Source of the DNA: Kordiimonas sediminis
GTDB taxonomy: Bacteria > Pseudomonadota > Alphaproteobacteria > Sphingomonadales > Kordiimonadaceae
Length of the DNA: 64,000 nt
Direction: 5' to 3'
Assembly (NCBI RefSeq): GCF_014656395.1
Contig: NZ_BNCI01000001.1
Coordinates: 1,399,893 to 1,463,892 of the forward strand
The notes below the pieces were generated by a model that saw nothing but the letters and a program-made list of their open reading frames with translations, had not been told where the DNA came from and ran no database searches. The position numbers and the translations under genes are program-made. Position 1 is the stretch's first letter. The number at the start of each line of letters is the position of its first letter. Positions 17,930 through 27,477 of the stretch are shown here, in pieces.

Positions 17930-19810
17930 TTAAGTAGAACGCTCAGCCATCAATCTTGTTAAATCATCATATTCAAATTCACGCCTGTCTGATGCCTTCA
18001 AATCATCATTAAGTATATGCAGCATATAGGCGATTTGATCCAGATCACTGTCTTCATCAACGAAGAATGTCTTGTCGACGTCCAGTTTTTCTAACTCTTT
18101 TGACAACTGGATGATGTTTTCTTTAACCGCAACCCATTTGAAGGCTGTTTCATAATATTCACGTTTTGAAGATGCGATCATCTCTGCCGGGGCTTTGATT
18201 TTGCGCAGAATGCGTGCATCTGTTTTCGCGTGGGGTTCTGGGCCTTCTAGGGTAAGAACAGGCTTGTTCATGAGGAGTGCATCAATTGTACCGTTCGTGT
18301 TTCCAAATGGAGCCGTGCTGAAAATTACATCCATACGGTTCACGTTATTCATATAGACATCATAATTTGTTCTTGGGTGAACCTTTGCGTCTGGTAATGT
18401 GCGCTGCATCTCTTTGCGCAAGCCATGCAGCAGGTTTGAATAATCATTTGGGAAGAAATGAAACTCTACCTTTGTGGGCACATTATCTTGCAGGGTTTTG
18501 CACATGCGTACGAAGCTGTGGGTAAGTTTAGGCATAAAGCCAAGAACACCAACCCTGACAAAATCACGCTTCTCTAGAGGAAGGCCCGCAGTCGTTTTAT
18601 CGCGTTCCCAGGACGGATGTGGACTAAAACCGCCACTGATGCTGCGGTGGACCAATTTTTCTGTGAAACAATCTGCATCAGGGCGCAGGTCGTTGTTCAT
18701 CACGATATAGTCCATCTCTGTTGAGCAGGTAGTTGCAGGATGGCCAAGCGCCATAAACTGCACAGGAGCAAGTCTTAGATTACAAAGTCCCATAGTGGCA
18801 GCACTCATGCCAACAGACGGATAGTAGATAACGTCAGGCGCGATTTTCCGAATTGATTTAACCGTTTTTGGAAGTGCCTTGGCAGACACATTCATATGGA
18901 CAACTTCGTTAAATAAGTCGCTGACACGTTTATCGATAGTTTTAGAATCCACCATCAGTATGGAGTGAAACTTATTTTTCAGGGCCGCAGTAGCTTTGCC
19001 GTGACACCGAAACATGGCGTGTTCTGCAGAAAAGCTTTCGGCAATCGTCAGAATAACCGGTTTTTTCCTGTATTTGGGGCGCGCGGGCAGTTTGTTCTTG
19101 ATAATGCCAGAACGCTCCATCCAGCGTTTGATCATCCGGTTGCTGGCGGCTTTAAACTGATGTTTTTGGGGCATGTCCAGATAGCTGCATGTCATCCAGC
19201 TACCCAAAACCCGATATTCATCAAATGTTTCAAAGTCGACTTTGTCGATCAGATCCGTCCGGCTTGTCAGCCACATTCTGTTGTGTTCTTTTTCCGGGCC
19301 GCAGAAATATTTCTGATCACAGCATCCATATATCAGGGGACCCAAAAGACCCGGGTCCAACCTGTCAATGATCTTCCCCACATTCTGATAAACTGTCGTT
19401 AAAGTAATAAGGCTTAGAAAACGAATGATGGCAAATTTTTCGTCTTTGCGAAGTCCCGCATATTTTGCTGCAAGTTGCCTTGGGGATAGTTGGGCGTCCC
19501 CAATGATATCCAATATTGCCCCCAACGGGCCTTTTGCCTGACTAATTGCAATATATTCGTCTTCAACAACGTCCAGATCCGCGCGGACAATGAATGTAAT
19601 GAATGCCTTCAGGATTTTTTTGTTGATCGCAGTGATGTCTTTTATCGGCTTCGTGGGTTTCATGACCGGCGTTTTACGAAGCGCCCCCATCTTGGGTACA
19701 ATAAATCTCAGGCCTTCATTATACGCGCCCTTTTCCAACAGTTCGTAGCAGGATTGAACCCAAGCGGCTGTTAGCTTTTCATTTTCAGTGAATGTTTTCG
19801 GGGCGGCCAT
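17930..19810 (-). CDS. GT41-like glycosyltransferase related to HMW1C N-glucosyltransferases
   Basis: 626 residues, the size of HMW1C enzymes, which attach glucose to asparagine of adhesins in the cytoplasm using UDP-glucose. Landmarks of that group are visible: PDVIYYPSVGMS, then LRLAPVQFMALGHPATT (GHPATT about 356-361), CFTEKL (about 381-386), a lysine in GFMPKLTHSF (about K428) and NTNGTID (about 504-510), the last two at the places of the UDP-binding Lys and Asn of the Actinobacillus enzyme. An N-terminal all-helical region (about 1-240) fits the family's AAD-like domain. No large adhesin or two-partner secretion gene is next to it, so the acceptor protein is unknown. Confidence 0.75.
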   Translation of the reverse strand: MAAPKTFTENEKLTAAWVQSCYELLEKGAYNEGLRFIVPKMGALRKTPVMKPTKPIKDITAINKKILKAFITFIVRADLDVVEDEYIAISQAKGPLGAILDIIGDAQLSPRQLAAKYAGLRKDEKFAIIRFLSLITLTTVYQNVGKIIDRLDPGLLGPLIYGCCDQKYFCGPEKEHNRMWLTSRTDLIDKVDFETFDEYRVLGSWMTCSYLDMPQKHQFKAASNRMIKRWMERSGIIKNKLPARPKYRKKPVILTIAESFSAEHAMFRCHGKATAALKNKFHSILMVDSKTIDKRVSDLFNEVVHMNVSAKALPKTVKSIRKIAPDVIYYPSVGMSAATMGLCNLRLAPVQFMALGHPATTCSTEMDYIVMNNDLRPDADCFTEKLVHRSISGGFSPHPSWERDKTTAGLPLEKRDFVRVGVLGFMPKLTHSFVRMCKTLQDNVPTKVEFHFFPNDYSNLLHGLRKEMQRTLPDAKVHPRTNYDVYMNNVNRMDVIFSTAPFGNTNGTIDALLMNKPVLTLEGPEPHAKTDARILRKIKAPAEMIASSKREYYETAFKWVAVKENIIQLSKELEKLDVDKTFFVDEDSDLDQIAYMLHILNDDLKASDRREFEYDDLTRLMAERST

Positions 19811-19965
19811 ATGATGTCACTACTCATAAAGTTCAAAATTAATGCAGTAGAGATAGGAGAAAAATGTCAGCAAGGCAATCATCTGATTACAGAGAAAATC
19901 TCAGACAGTCAGGAGCATAGGAACAGATCCCTGTCCCTGTGCTCGCTGATAGCGATTGTCGTGCA

Positions 19966-21507
19966 TTACTGGGGCACTGCCGGTAGACTTGGCGGTGCTG
20001 CTGCCTCGATCCGGTCCGCGGCCAGCAGGTAAATGGCGATTGCTCTGCGGCCTTCATCCGTCACATCTGGGGCGGGCATTGGGCCTGGGGGTGTCTCAAG
20101 CAGTGTGATCAGGCTCTCCACATCATACCGCTGAGGCAGATTTGTCAGTAGTTTGACCTGCACACCTTCTTGTGCGGCCTCGGGGTCGTGACACTGGGCA
20201 CAGCCATTTGTCATGTAAAGAAGGCCGCCCAGACTGATGTTGCGGGCAATGTCGGCAGGTTCCAGATCCGCCAAGGGATCCGCAACTGATTGTTGGCTGT
20301 TTTGCACAGGCGCTCCCGCTGCAAGTCCGGTACGCGATACCCGGAAAATTGTCCCCGAATAATCATCAGAAATATAAACGGTACCGTCTGGGCCTTCAAG
20401 TATCTCAGCCGGGCGTCCAATAACGTCTTCGTCTTTTTCAAAGCCGGTTAGAAAATCCTGCTGTGTAATTGTTCCGTCCGGATTGAAGTGAAGGGACACA
20501 ACTTTGTAGCCTGCCAGTTCGCTACGGTTCCAGGAACCGTGCAACGCCACAAGAGCAGTCTTTTCAAATGCAGGGGTCAGACCGCGGCCACTGATAAACC
20601 GGATGCCCAAAGGGGCACGGTGCGCGCCAAAACCGTGCAGCATTGGTATGCTGTTCTGTACTTTGTCCATATTGCCTGCGCCGAAATCGGGATCGGGTTT
20701 TCGGTCATCATAAGCATAAGGCCAGCCGTAGTCGCCGCCTTCGGTAATGGCATTTAATTCGCAGTGGGGGGTGTCGTCGCCGAGAAGGTCACGGCCATTG
20801 TCTGTGCCGTACAACATACCTGTGTCCGGATGCCAATCAAAACCGACTGTGTTTCTAAGACCCGTAGCATAAATACGGGCACCACTGCCGTCGGGGTTCA
20901 TTTGCAGCATTGCGGCACGGTATGGGTTATCTTCAATACAAACATTACAGCTGGACCCTACTGTGACATATAGCATGCCGTCAGGGCCAAAACCGAGTGT
21001 CCTGGTCGAGTGATTGCCGCCACCGGGAAGTTCATCAAAAATCACTTCGGCTGTGCCAACCTGGCGCGTAGCAGGATCAAAAGGCATGCGCGATATTTTA
21101 TCTGTTTCTGCGACATACAGCATGCCGTCCTGGTACGCTAGTCCGTAGGGGACATCCATCTCGGATAATAACACTTCTCTGCCATCAGAGGTGCCGTCAC
21201 CGTCCTTGTCTGCATGCAGAAGAATGACCTCTCCTTTGCGATAACTTGCCACCAGCATATCGCCTGTGGGGGTAAACAGCATTGTGCGGGCATTATCAAC
21301 TTTGGCCGCATAAACACCAAGTTGCAGCCCCTCCGGCAGGGAGAAGCGATCATTGATCACATTGCTAGTAGGGGTTTCCTTTTGCCTGCCAGACATAAAG
21401 TCTAAAATGGGGCCTTTCACAGCGTAGTTTTCCGGCCACCACATCCATAGGCCCAGAACACCAATCACGACGGTGGCTACAACGGCCAGCAATATTTTTT
21501 TCAGCAT
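19966..21507 (-). CDS. PQQ-type sugar dehydrogenase domain fused to a cytochrome c
   Basis: 513 residues, anchored or exported by an N-terminal hydrophobic segment (about 5-24). The main part (about 55-400) is a six-bladed propeller of the soluble glucose/sorbosone dehydrogenase type (VPYGLAYQDGMLYVAET, GRPAEILEGPDGTVYISDD). The tail is a small c-type cytochrome with CAQCH (about 436-440) and a likely Met ligand in PGPMPAP (about M477). Electrons from sugar oxidation would pass inside one chain to heme and on to the respiratory chain. AAGGGAG precedes the ATG. PQQ genes are not in the window; the substrate is unknown. Confidence 0.85.
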   Translation of the reverse strand: MLKKILLAVVATVVIGVLGLWMWWPENYAVKGPILDFMSGRQKETPTSNVINDRFSLPEGLQLGVYAAKVDNARTMLFTPTGDMLVASYRKGEVILLHADKDGDGTSDGREVLLSEMDVPYGLAYQDGMLYVAETDKISRMPFDPATRQVGTAEVIFDELPGGGNHSTRTLGFGPDGMLYVTVGSSCNVCIEDNPYRAAMLQMNPDGSGARIYATGLRNTVGFDWHPDTGMLYGTDNGRDLLGDDTPHCELNAITEGGDYGWPYAYDDRKPDPDFGAGNMDKVQNSIPMLHGFGAHRAPLGIRFISGRGLTPAFEKTALVALHGSWNRSELAGYKVVSLHFNPDGTITQQDFLTGFEKDEDVIGRPAEILEGPDGTVYISDDYSGTIFRVSRTGLAAGAPVQNSQQSVADPLADLEPADIARNISLGGLLYMTNGCAQCHDPEAAQEGVQVKLLTNLPQRYDVESLITLLETPPGPMPAPDVTDEGRRAIAIYLLAADRIEAAAPPSLPAVPQ

Positions 21508-21596
21508 GAGACACTCCCTTTGCAGAAAACCATATCAGAGACTAGACCTGATGATCCAGCACGATTATGGTTTCTCCTGATCAGAGGGAGGAGTGC

Positions 21597-22646
21597 GTGG
21601 ATAGACGCTTGTTTATAAGAGCCATGTTGGCATCGGGTGTTTCGCTGGCAAGCCTTGGATACATCCAGCCAGGCGACGCGGTGGCCAGTGGCGCCGGGGG
21701 GGTGAAACCAGCGCGGTTGCGTGTTGGGGATACTGTCCGTTTGGTTGCCCCGGCGGGCGTTATTTATGAAAAAGTTCGAATTGATATTGCGCTTGAAAGC
21801 CTGACTGCGCTGGGCCTTAAGCCAACTTTGGGCAATCATGTGTATGACCGGCATGGTTATTTTGCTGGCAGGGACGCAGACCGTGCAGCAGACATAAATG
21901 CGGCCTTTGCAGACCCGTCGGTGAAAGCTGTCTTCGCCCTTTCTGGTGGATGGGGTGCGGCACGAACGCTACCATATCTGGACTTTGACCTTATTAAAGA
22001 AAACCCCAAAGTTATTATTGGATATAGCGATATTACGGCGCTTTTGAATGCCATTTATGCCAAAACCGGGCTGACGACATTTCACGGACCCAATGCGACA
22101 ACCCGCTGGACCGATTTTAATGTGCAAAGTTTTCAAGACATGGTGATGAAGGGCACAACCCCGGAACTGGTTAACCCGCAGGTCAGGGACAATAGTCTTG
22201 CTGTCCGCACCAATCGCATTCAGACAATTAATGCCGGTACAGCAGAAGGCGCCCTTGTGGGGGGAAATCTGACCGTGTTGACCGCGCTTGCAGGCACCCC
22301 GTATTTGCCTGACTTTAAAGGGAAAATTCTTTTTCTCGAAGATGTGGGCGAAGCGATTTACCGTGTTGACAGAATGTTGTCCACGCTTGAGCTCGCGGGG
22401 GTGTTCAAGAAAGTCACGGGCATTGTCTTTGGCGGCTTTACGAAGGTTGGTAACGACGGGGCCGGTTTTGGTAGTTTTGCCCTGATGGATATATTTGAAC
22501 AATACGGCAAGCAGCACGGCAAGCCATGCTTTTACGGTGCTATGTTCGGACATGTTGAGAATGCCCGCACCATTCCAATCGGCGGCACGGCAAGAATAGA
22601 TGCAGACAAGGGGTCAATTCACCTACTGGTACCAGCGGTTAGGTAG
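21597..22646 (+). CDS. Tat-exported LD-carboxypeptidase (S66 family, LdcA-like)
   Basis: The GTG at 21597 is preferred to the ATG at 21567: GGGAGG lies 5 bases upstream and the protein then starts with the Tat motif DRRLFIRAM followed by a hydrophobic stretch. The core (LRVGDTVRLVAPAG, SGGWGAARTLPYLD, IGYSDITALLNAI, GALVGGNLTVLTAL, FLEDVGEAIYRVDRML) is that of S66 serine peptidases, with the nucleophile in the GYSD region. These enzymes remove D-alanine from the peptidoglycan tetrapeptide during wall recycling; E. coli LdcA is cytoplasmic, so export is noteworthy. The M1 peptidase gene follows within 30 bases. Confidence 0.87.
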   Translation: MDRRLFIRAMLASGVSLASLGYIQPGDAVASGAGGVKPARLRVGDTVRLVAPAGVIYEKVRIDIALESLTALGLKPTLGNHVYDRHGYFAGRDADRAADINAAFADPSVKAVFALSGGWGAARTLPYLDFDLIKENPKVIIGYSDITALLNAIYAKTGLTTFHGPNATTRWTDFNVQSFQDMVMKGTTPELVNPQVRDNSLAVRTNRIQTINAGTAEGALVGGNLTVLTALAGTPYLPDFKGKILFLEDVGEAIYRVDRMLSTLELAGVFKKVTGIVFGGFTKVGNDGAGFGSFALMDIFEQYGKQHGKPCFYGAMFGHVENARTIPIGGTARIDADKGSIHLLVPAVR

Positions 22647-22675
22647 CATGGGTGATAGGGATTGTGGAGGATAGA

Positions 22676-24391
22676 ATGAACAGCAGCAAAACAGCATCAG
22701 TACATCACGAGCCAGTCATAAGGTGGACGGGATTAAGAAAAACGGTCACCAGTCTGGTTTTTCTGATGGCCGGCGCAGGGCATCTGGTTCTGGCGCCGTC
22801 GGTGCAGGCGGCAGAGGAACCATGGCGCACAGAATTGCGCGGTGCCATTACGCCAGACCGGGCCTGGTGGGATCTTGATCATTATCATCTGGATATTGAT
22901 GTTGATGTCGATACTAAGACCATCTCTGGCACCAACACCATGCGGTATAAGGTGCTGTCAGATGGGCAGCGGTTGCAGGTTGAATTGCAGGCCCCAATGA
23001 TGTTCATGCGGGCTGAGCAAAATGGCAAACGTCTGAAAGTCATTAAAAAGGATTATAGCTATTTCATCTATCCGGACGGGGAGCAGAAGGTTGGTGAAAC
23101 CTACGAGATCAAAATGATCTTTGAAGGTACGCCGATTATCCCCAATAATCCTCCGTGGGATGCAGGCATTACCTGGACGACAGATAGTAGCGGCAAACCC
23201 TTCATCGCCAATTCCAATCAGGATCAGGGCGCAAGCGTTTGGTGGCCCAATAAGGATCACGGGTATGACGAGCCAGACAGCGGTATGGATATCAGTGTCG
23301 AAGTCCCGGATGATTTGATGGACGTTTCAAACGGGCAGCTGGTCAAGGTAGAAGAGCATAAAGACCGGGGCACGAAAACATGGCACTGGCGCATGAAAAA
23401 TCCGCCGAATAATTACGGCGTCAATCTAAGTATCGGCGATTATGTCCATTTCAGCGAAAAATATGAAGGTGAAGATGGTACGCTTGACATGGACTATTAT
23501 GTGTTGCGCGAAAATCTGGATAAGGCGAAAACCCATTTTGCTGATGCCCGCCGTACGATAGAAGCCTTTGAACATTGGTTCGGGCCGTACCCGTTTTATG
23601 AAGATGGTTTCAAGCTGGTAGAAGTGCCCTATCTGGGGATGGAGCATCAAAGCGCTGTCACCTACGGTAATAAATATCTGATGGGGTACAAGGGCCGGGA
23701 TTTATCGGACACTGGTTGGGGACTGAAGTGGGATTTCATCATTATTCACGAAACCGGACACGAATGGTTCGCCAATAACATTACAGCCAAAGATATTGCG
23801 GATTTATGGATACATGAAAGCTTCACTAATTATAGCGAGGGTCTCTATACCGAATATCATTTTGGCAAGGAAGCTGGCGCAGAATATGTGCGCGGCACCC
23901 GACTGGGTATATCAAATGATAAACCCATAATCGGACAGTATGGTCGTCACGAAAAAGGTTCAAAGGATATGTACCCGAAAGGGGGCAACATGCTGCATAC
24001 CATCAGGCAGCTTGTGGATTGTGATGATTTGTGGCGCAGTATTTTGCGCGGCCTCAATAAGACCTTCCATAACCAAACTGTTACCTCAGCGGAGATTGAG
24101 TCCTATATGAATGACCGGTCGCCAGTAGAACTTGGCAAGGTGTTTGATCAGTATCTACGTTATGATCGGGTGCCGACCCTTGAATACTATTTCAAAGAAG
24201 GCACGTTGTTGGTGCGCTGGACGGATGTGGTGCCCGGATTTGACATGCCTGTGAAGGCGGTGGTGAACGGTGCCGAGGTTTGGTTGAAACCTACCGAGAA
24301 CTGGGCCGCCGTGTCATTTGAGCAGCCTGCGAGCACCCTTGCGGTCGATCCGGATTTTTATGTGCGGTCTTCGAATATACTGGGTAACTGA
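22676..24391 (+). CDS. secreted M1-family zinc aminopeptidase
   Basis: The ATG at 22676 follows GGAGG at the right distance. 571 residues with a signal peptide (hydrophobic about 26-45, ending VQAAEE). The zinc site is complete: HETGH (about 358-362) and the downstream glutamate in WIHESF (about E381), the HExxH-18-E spacing of M1 enzymes; YLGMEHQSAVTYG stands for the substrate-binding GxMEN-type motif, with His-Gln in place of Asn. The C-terminal beta domain is short. It is probably co-transcribed with the LD-carboxypeptidase and acts in the periplasm or outside. Confidence 0.9.
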   Translation: MNSSKTASVHHEPVIRWTGLRKTVTSLVFLMAGAGHLVLAPSVQAAEEPWRTELRGAITPDRAWWDLDHYHLDIDVDVDTKTISGTNTMRYKVLSDGQRLQVELQAPMMFMRAEQNGKRLKVIKKDYSYFIYPDGEQKVGETYEIKMIFEGTPIIPNNPPWDAGITWTTDSSGKPFIANSNQDQGASVWWPNKDHGYDEPDSGMDISVEVPDDLMDVSNGQLVKVEEHKDRGTKTWHWRMKNPPNNYGVNLSIGDYVHFSEKYEGEDGTLDMDYYVLRENLDKAKTHFADARRTIEAFEHWFGPYPFYEDGFKLVEVPYLGMEHQSAVTYGNKYLMGYKGRDLSDTGWGLKWDFIIIHETGHEWFANNITAKDIADLWIHESFTNYSEGLYTEYHFGKEAGAEYVRGTRLGISNDKPIIGQYGRHEKGSKDMYPKGGNMLHTIRQLVDCDDLWRSILRGLNKTFHNQTVTSAEIESYMNDRSPVELGKVFDQYLRYDRVPTLEYYFKEGTLLVRWTDVVPGFDMPVKAVVNGAEVWLKPTENWAAVSFEQPASTLAVDPDFYVRSSNILGN

Positions 24392-24427
24392 TCCACCATT
24401 TAGTTATCTGGCTTATCCTTCATGAAA

Positions 24428-24455
24428 AAAAGCCCGCTTGCAGAAGCGGGCTTTT
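24428..24455. terminator. bidirectional terminator between M1 peptidase and B12 uptake unit
   Basis: Perfect 12-bp stem AAAAGCCCGCTT / AAGCGGGCTTTT with a 4-base loop; T-runs on both strands. It serves the M1 peptidase gene (+) and the converging small transporter gene (-). Confidence 0.85.
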
Positions 24456-24480
24456 CCATTTGATTGATTTTTCTAATGTA

Positions 24481-24987
24481 TTAGGCAGCCTGTGCATTCT
24501 CTGCCTGGCGTTTCTGCATGTGCAGGAACAGGGCCTTGCCGCCAAACAGGGCAGTTGCGAACACAACATCGCCAACAAAGGCAGCAGAGACAAAGGGCAG
24601 AGCCATCACATAACAGGACACAAATCCTTCAAGTGTGAAACCGTATGAGCCTGTGGCGAATACACCCAAATTGGACAGGATGAAGAACGCAAGAGTGTTC
24701 AGGCCAACGCCGCCTGCAACCGTTATAACTTTTTCCCTACCTTTGATCAGGTAGTGACCAATCACGGGTGCCATCAGGAACCCAAGATAGACACCCAGCA
24801 TAGACTGCCAGGAGTAAAAGCCGATCATCATGTCGCTGATCAAGAGCGGCACAAGTGGAACAATCAGTGCTTTGCGCAGTGAAAGGTTCGCCCCTGCGAA
24901 TAATCCTACGGACCCAACGGCTGTAAAGTTCCAAGCATGGGGAACCAGACGGGTTATGACTGCAAAAACAATAAGAAAAATCTGCAT
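24481..24987 (-). CDS. small polytopic membrane protein (DUF6580-like), probable B12-linked transporter
   Basis: 168 residues with about five membrane helices and very little outside them. The start MQIFLIVFAVITRLVPHAWNF and the SLRKALIVPLVPLLISDMMIGFY segment match proteins grouped as DUF6580, resembling substrate-binding (S) subunits of ECF transporters. It begins 9 bases after the end of the BtuB-like gene and lies under the same cobalamin riboswitch, so uptake of cobalamin or a precursor is the natural guess. No ECF ATPase subunits or BtuCDF genes lie nearby. Function is inferred from context only. Confidence 0.65.
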   Translation of the reverse strand: MQIFLIVFAVITRLVPHAWNFTAVGSVGLFAGANLSLRKALIVPLVPLLISDMMIGFYSWQSMLGVYLGFLMAPVIGHYLIKGREKVITVAGGVGLNTLAFFILSNLGVFATGSYGFTLEGFVSCYVMALPFVSAAFVGDVVFATALFGGKALFLHMQKRQAENAQAA

Positions 24988-24996
24988 AATAGCCTC

Positions 24997-26904
24997 TTAC
25001 AAGATAAATTTCAGTCCCGCATAAAAGGCGGCACCCGGATTGGCAAAACCATAAACGTCTTCGTAGGTTTCATCCAGTAAATTTTCTGCGCGGCCATAAA
25101 GACTGACAGATTGATTGATTTTATAGGACCCGGACAAGCGTACCAGTAAATAGTTATCCTGGGTTACTGTCTCGGACGGATTTGGCCATGGCGGGTAGAA
25201 AATATCGTTTGCTGACCCGGTGTAGGCTGCATCCAGCGTAAAGCCAAGATCGTCAGTTGGCTGGTAGCCAAGGATTACACCACCCTGATGTTTTGGACGA
25301 CGCAGTTCGCGAACATAAAGATTGTCTGTATTTTGTTCCTTGGCGTTTACATAACTGTACCGTGCGCTCAGGCTGACTGTCTCCGACAGCGCGGCATCCA
25401 GTGTAACTTCAAAGCCGTCCCGTTTGCTTTTGCCTGCTTTGTTGCCAGCGGTGTAGGCAAAGGTAGCCGGGTCATAAACAAAGCCGTCAATTTCATCTGT
25501 CAGGCGAGCACGGAAGGCTGTTGCGCCAAATTTTACGGCACCGTCCAATGTTACTGCTTCAAACCCCAGTTCAATGTTTTTCATTTTCTCGGGCTTGATA
25601 TTCGGATTGCCGAAAAACACATCAGAAAAGTATCCGAATCGTTCGATGAAGGTTGGTGCTTTCTGGCCTTTTGAAACATTAGCAAAAATACGACTGCCGC
25701 TGTCATCCAGTTTATAGACACCGCCAAAACGCCAGCTGGTTGAGTTGGCGAAGTCGCTGTTGTCATCGTGGCGCACAGTTGCCGTGACAGTGATTTCCGG
25801 TGCGAGTGTGCCGTTATATTCTGCCAGATAACCAGTGACCTGCATTTCCTGATCCTGATTTGGATCGCCCCATGGGCTTGCTACGCCGCGTTGTTTAAAC
25901 TCTGTATCTTCGTGGTCCAGCGCCAGTGTCAATGTATGGCCGTCTGTCAGCAGGAAGCTATTGTCAAAATACACACCAAATTTGTCAGAGGCTGTTAGTC
26001 CGTCCGGCAATTGATCCGCAAAGTTTTCAATTTCAGTATCAATCCAGGTAAAACGAAGCTGCTGTGTAATCGAATCCGCCACAGGCGTTCCGGCGAAGGT
26101 AGCAGACAGGTAGGATTTATTGGTGTCTGTGTATTTATCGCCGTCTGCAGGCAGGCCCGTTGTAAAATCTGTACCGTCAAACTCGCTCATAGACTGGGTG
26201 TGGCGGGCGGTAACTGTCAGTTCAAGGTTATCAGCAAGGGAGACGCCAGCCTTAATGTTAGCTGACAGGTTTTCATACCCGTCTTTTTCATTCCCCAGGC
26301 GGGAGGCGTTGGTGCCGTCGCTTTCGCTGTAGGATAATCCACCACGGATGTGCCAGCCGTCCCCTGCGGTGCCCGCACCGACAGTACCGCGGTACGTACC
26401 AAAACTTCCAATCTCGGCAGAGGCAGTTAAGGAAGGACCAGAGGCTTTTTTCGTGACGATATTGATCACGCCTGAAACTGCATCGCTACCCCACTGGGAA
26501 GACATCGGCCCGCGGATGATTTCTATACGCTCGATCTCCAGGCTTGTCAGATGTTCAAACTGCACTTCATCCCCTGCTGCGGGATCATTCATCTCAATAC
26601 CGTCAAGAAGGATCAGCGTCTGGTTGGCTTCGGCACCGCGAAGGCGCAACTGTGTTTGACCACCAATGCCGCCAGACCGGGCGACTGATATGCCAGGCAG
26701 TGTTTTCAGGGCATCTGCCACCTGAAAAATTTGGCGGGCAGCCAGGTCGTCGGCTGTCAGGATGCTAACAGGACTTGCGATGTCAGTTGCTGCAACCGGT
26801 ACCCGGCTTGCGGTGATCTGAATTTGTTCAATGTCGTCTGCTGCAATAGACGGACCGGTCAGACATGTGGCGCCCAAAAATGGGAGAAGGATTTTTTTCA
26901 TCAT
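24997..26904 (-). CDS. btuB: TonB-dependent vitamin B12 receptor (BtuB-like)
   Basis: The start is set at 26904 (ATG ATG AAA), which gives a normal signal peptide ending GPSIAAD; the open frame reaches 26940 but that part adds nothing. 635 residues: TonB box-like IEQIQITASR just after the signal peptide, a plug domain (about 35-150, with RGAEANQTLILLDGIEMNDP and VSGVINIVTKKA), and a 22-strand barrel ending in an aromatic-type FYAGLKFIL. Similar in length and motifs to E. coli BtuB. The cobalamin riboswitch upstream makes B12 or a corrinoid the likely ligand. Confidence 0.88.
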   Translation of the reverse strand: MMKKILLPFLGATCLTGPSIAADDIEQIQITASRVPVAATDIASPVSILTADDLAARQIFQVADALKTLPGISVARSGGIGGQTQLRLRGAEANQTLILLDGIEMNDPAAGDEVQFEHLTSLEIERIEIIRGPMSSQWGSDAVSGVINIVTKKASGPSLTASAEIGSFGTYRGTVGAGTAGDGWHIRGGLSYSESDGTNASRLGNEKDGYENLSANIKAGVSLADNLELTVTARHTQSMSEFDGTDFTTGLPADGDKYTDTNKSYLSATFAGTPVADSITQQLRFTWIDTEIENFADQLPDGLTASDKFGVYFDNSFLLTDGHTLTLALDHEDTEFKQRGVASPWGDPNQDQEMQVTGYLAEYNGTLAPEITVTATVRHDDNSDFANSTSWRFGGVYKLDDSGSRIFANVSKGQKAPTFIERFGYFSDVFFGNPNIKPEKMKNIELGFEAVTLDGAVKFGATAFRARLTDEIDGFVYDPATFAYTAGNKAGKSKRDGFEVTLDAALSETVSLSARYSYVNAKEQNTDNLYVRELRRPKHQGGVILGYQPTDDLGFTLDAAYTGSANDIFYPPWPNPSETVTQDNYLLVRLSGSYKINQSVSLYGRAENLLDETYEDVYGFANPGAAFYAGLKFIL

Positions 26905-27071
26905 TGTTATCCAATAGGTTTCATGGGCGCAAAAGAGCACCCGGTAAACATCAAACCGTTTGGAGACATGAAACTATTGACCACTATCCAAACGGCAACA
27001 CACATGGGTCAAATGACCCAGTATCGCCGTACGGAGAACCGCTCTTCCTGGCTAACCCGGCCCGAAGGTGA

Positions 27072-27260
27072 CGATGCGGTGGCAGGCTTCCTGACTTACG
27101 GGTCATGGTGCCTGGCAGGCCTTCCCGGAATAAATCCAGTGGCATGAGTTGCCAAACACTCTCCGCTTACAGTTGCGGGTACAGTCGCGGATTTATCCCG
27201 TGCGGGATTCACCACGTTTCCTCTTAGCACCAGTGCAAACGCACACGGGCACCACCAAAA
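27072..27260 (-). promoter_or_regulatory. cobalamin riboswitch
   Basis: On the minus strand the conserved core reads in order: GGTGCC opening, AAGAGGAA followed by CGTGGTGAATCC, the CCCGCAACTGTAAGCGG block, the B12 box-type ATGCCACTGG, and the closing GTAAGTCAGGAAGCCTGCCACC that pairs back to GGTGG. It ends about 170 bases upstream of the BtuB-like start and would shut down the receptor and small transporter genes when B12 is plentiful. The 26905-27477 gap holds this element plus the promoter regions of the two divergent genes; no other gene is seen there. Confidence 0.93.
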
Positions 27261-27477
27261 CCGTTCCTTAGTCCTAGAAACGCAGGCAGTCAAACAAAGA
27301 ATAGTGTCTGCACGTTTCAGAAAGTCTTACGATGTGCCATTTAACGACTATCTTTTCTACATATGAGTGCGCTTTGGCTGTGTGCTGATTTAGTGTCAAT
27401 TTTAGGCGAATTCGGACTGTCATTTTTTGTTAAGAATTGCCCCATATTTTGCGTGAAACACCGTAGGAGTTAAGGCA

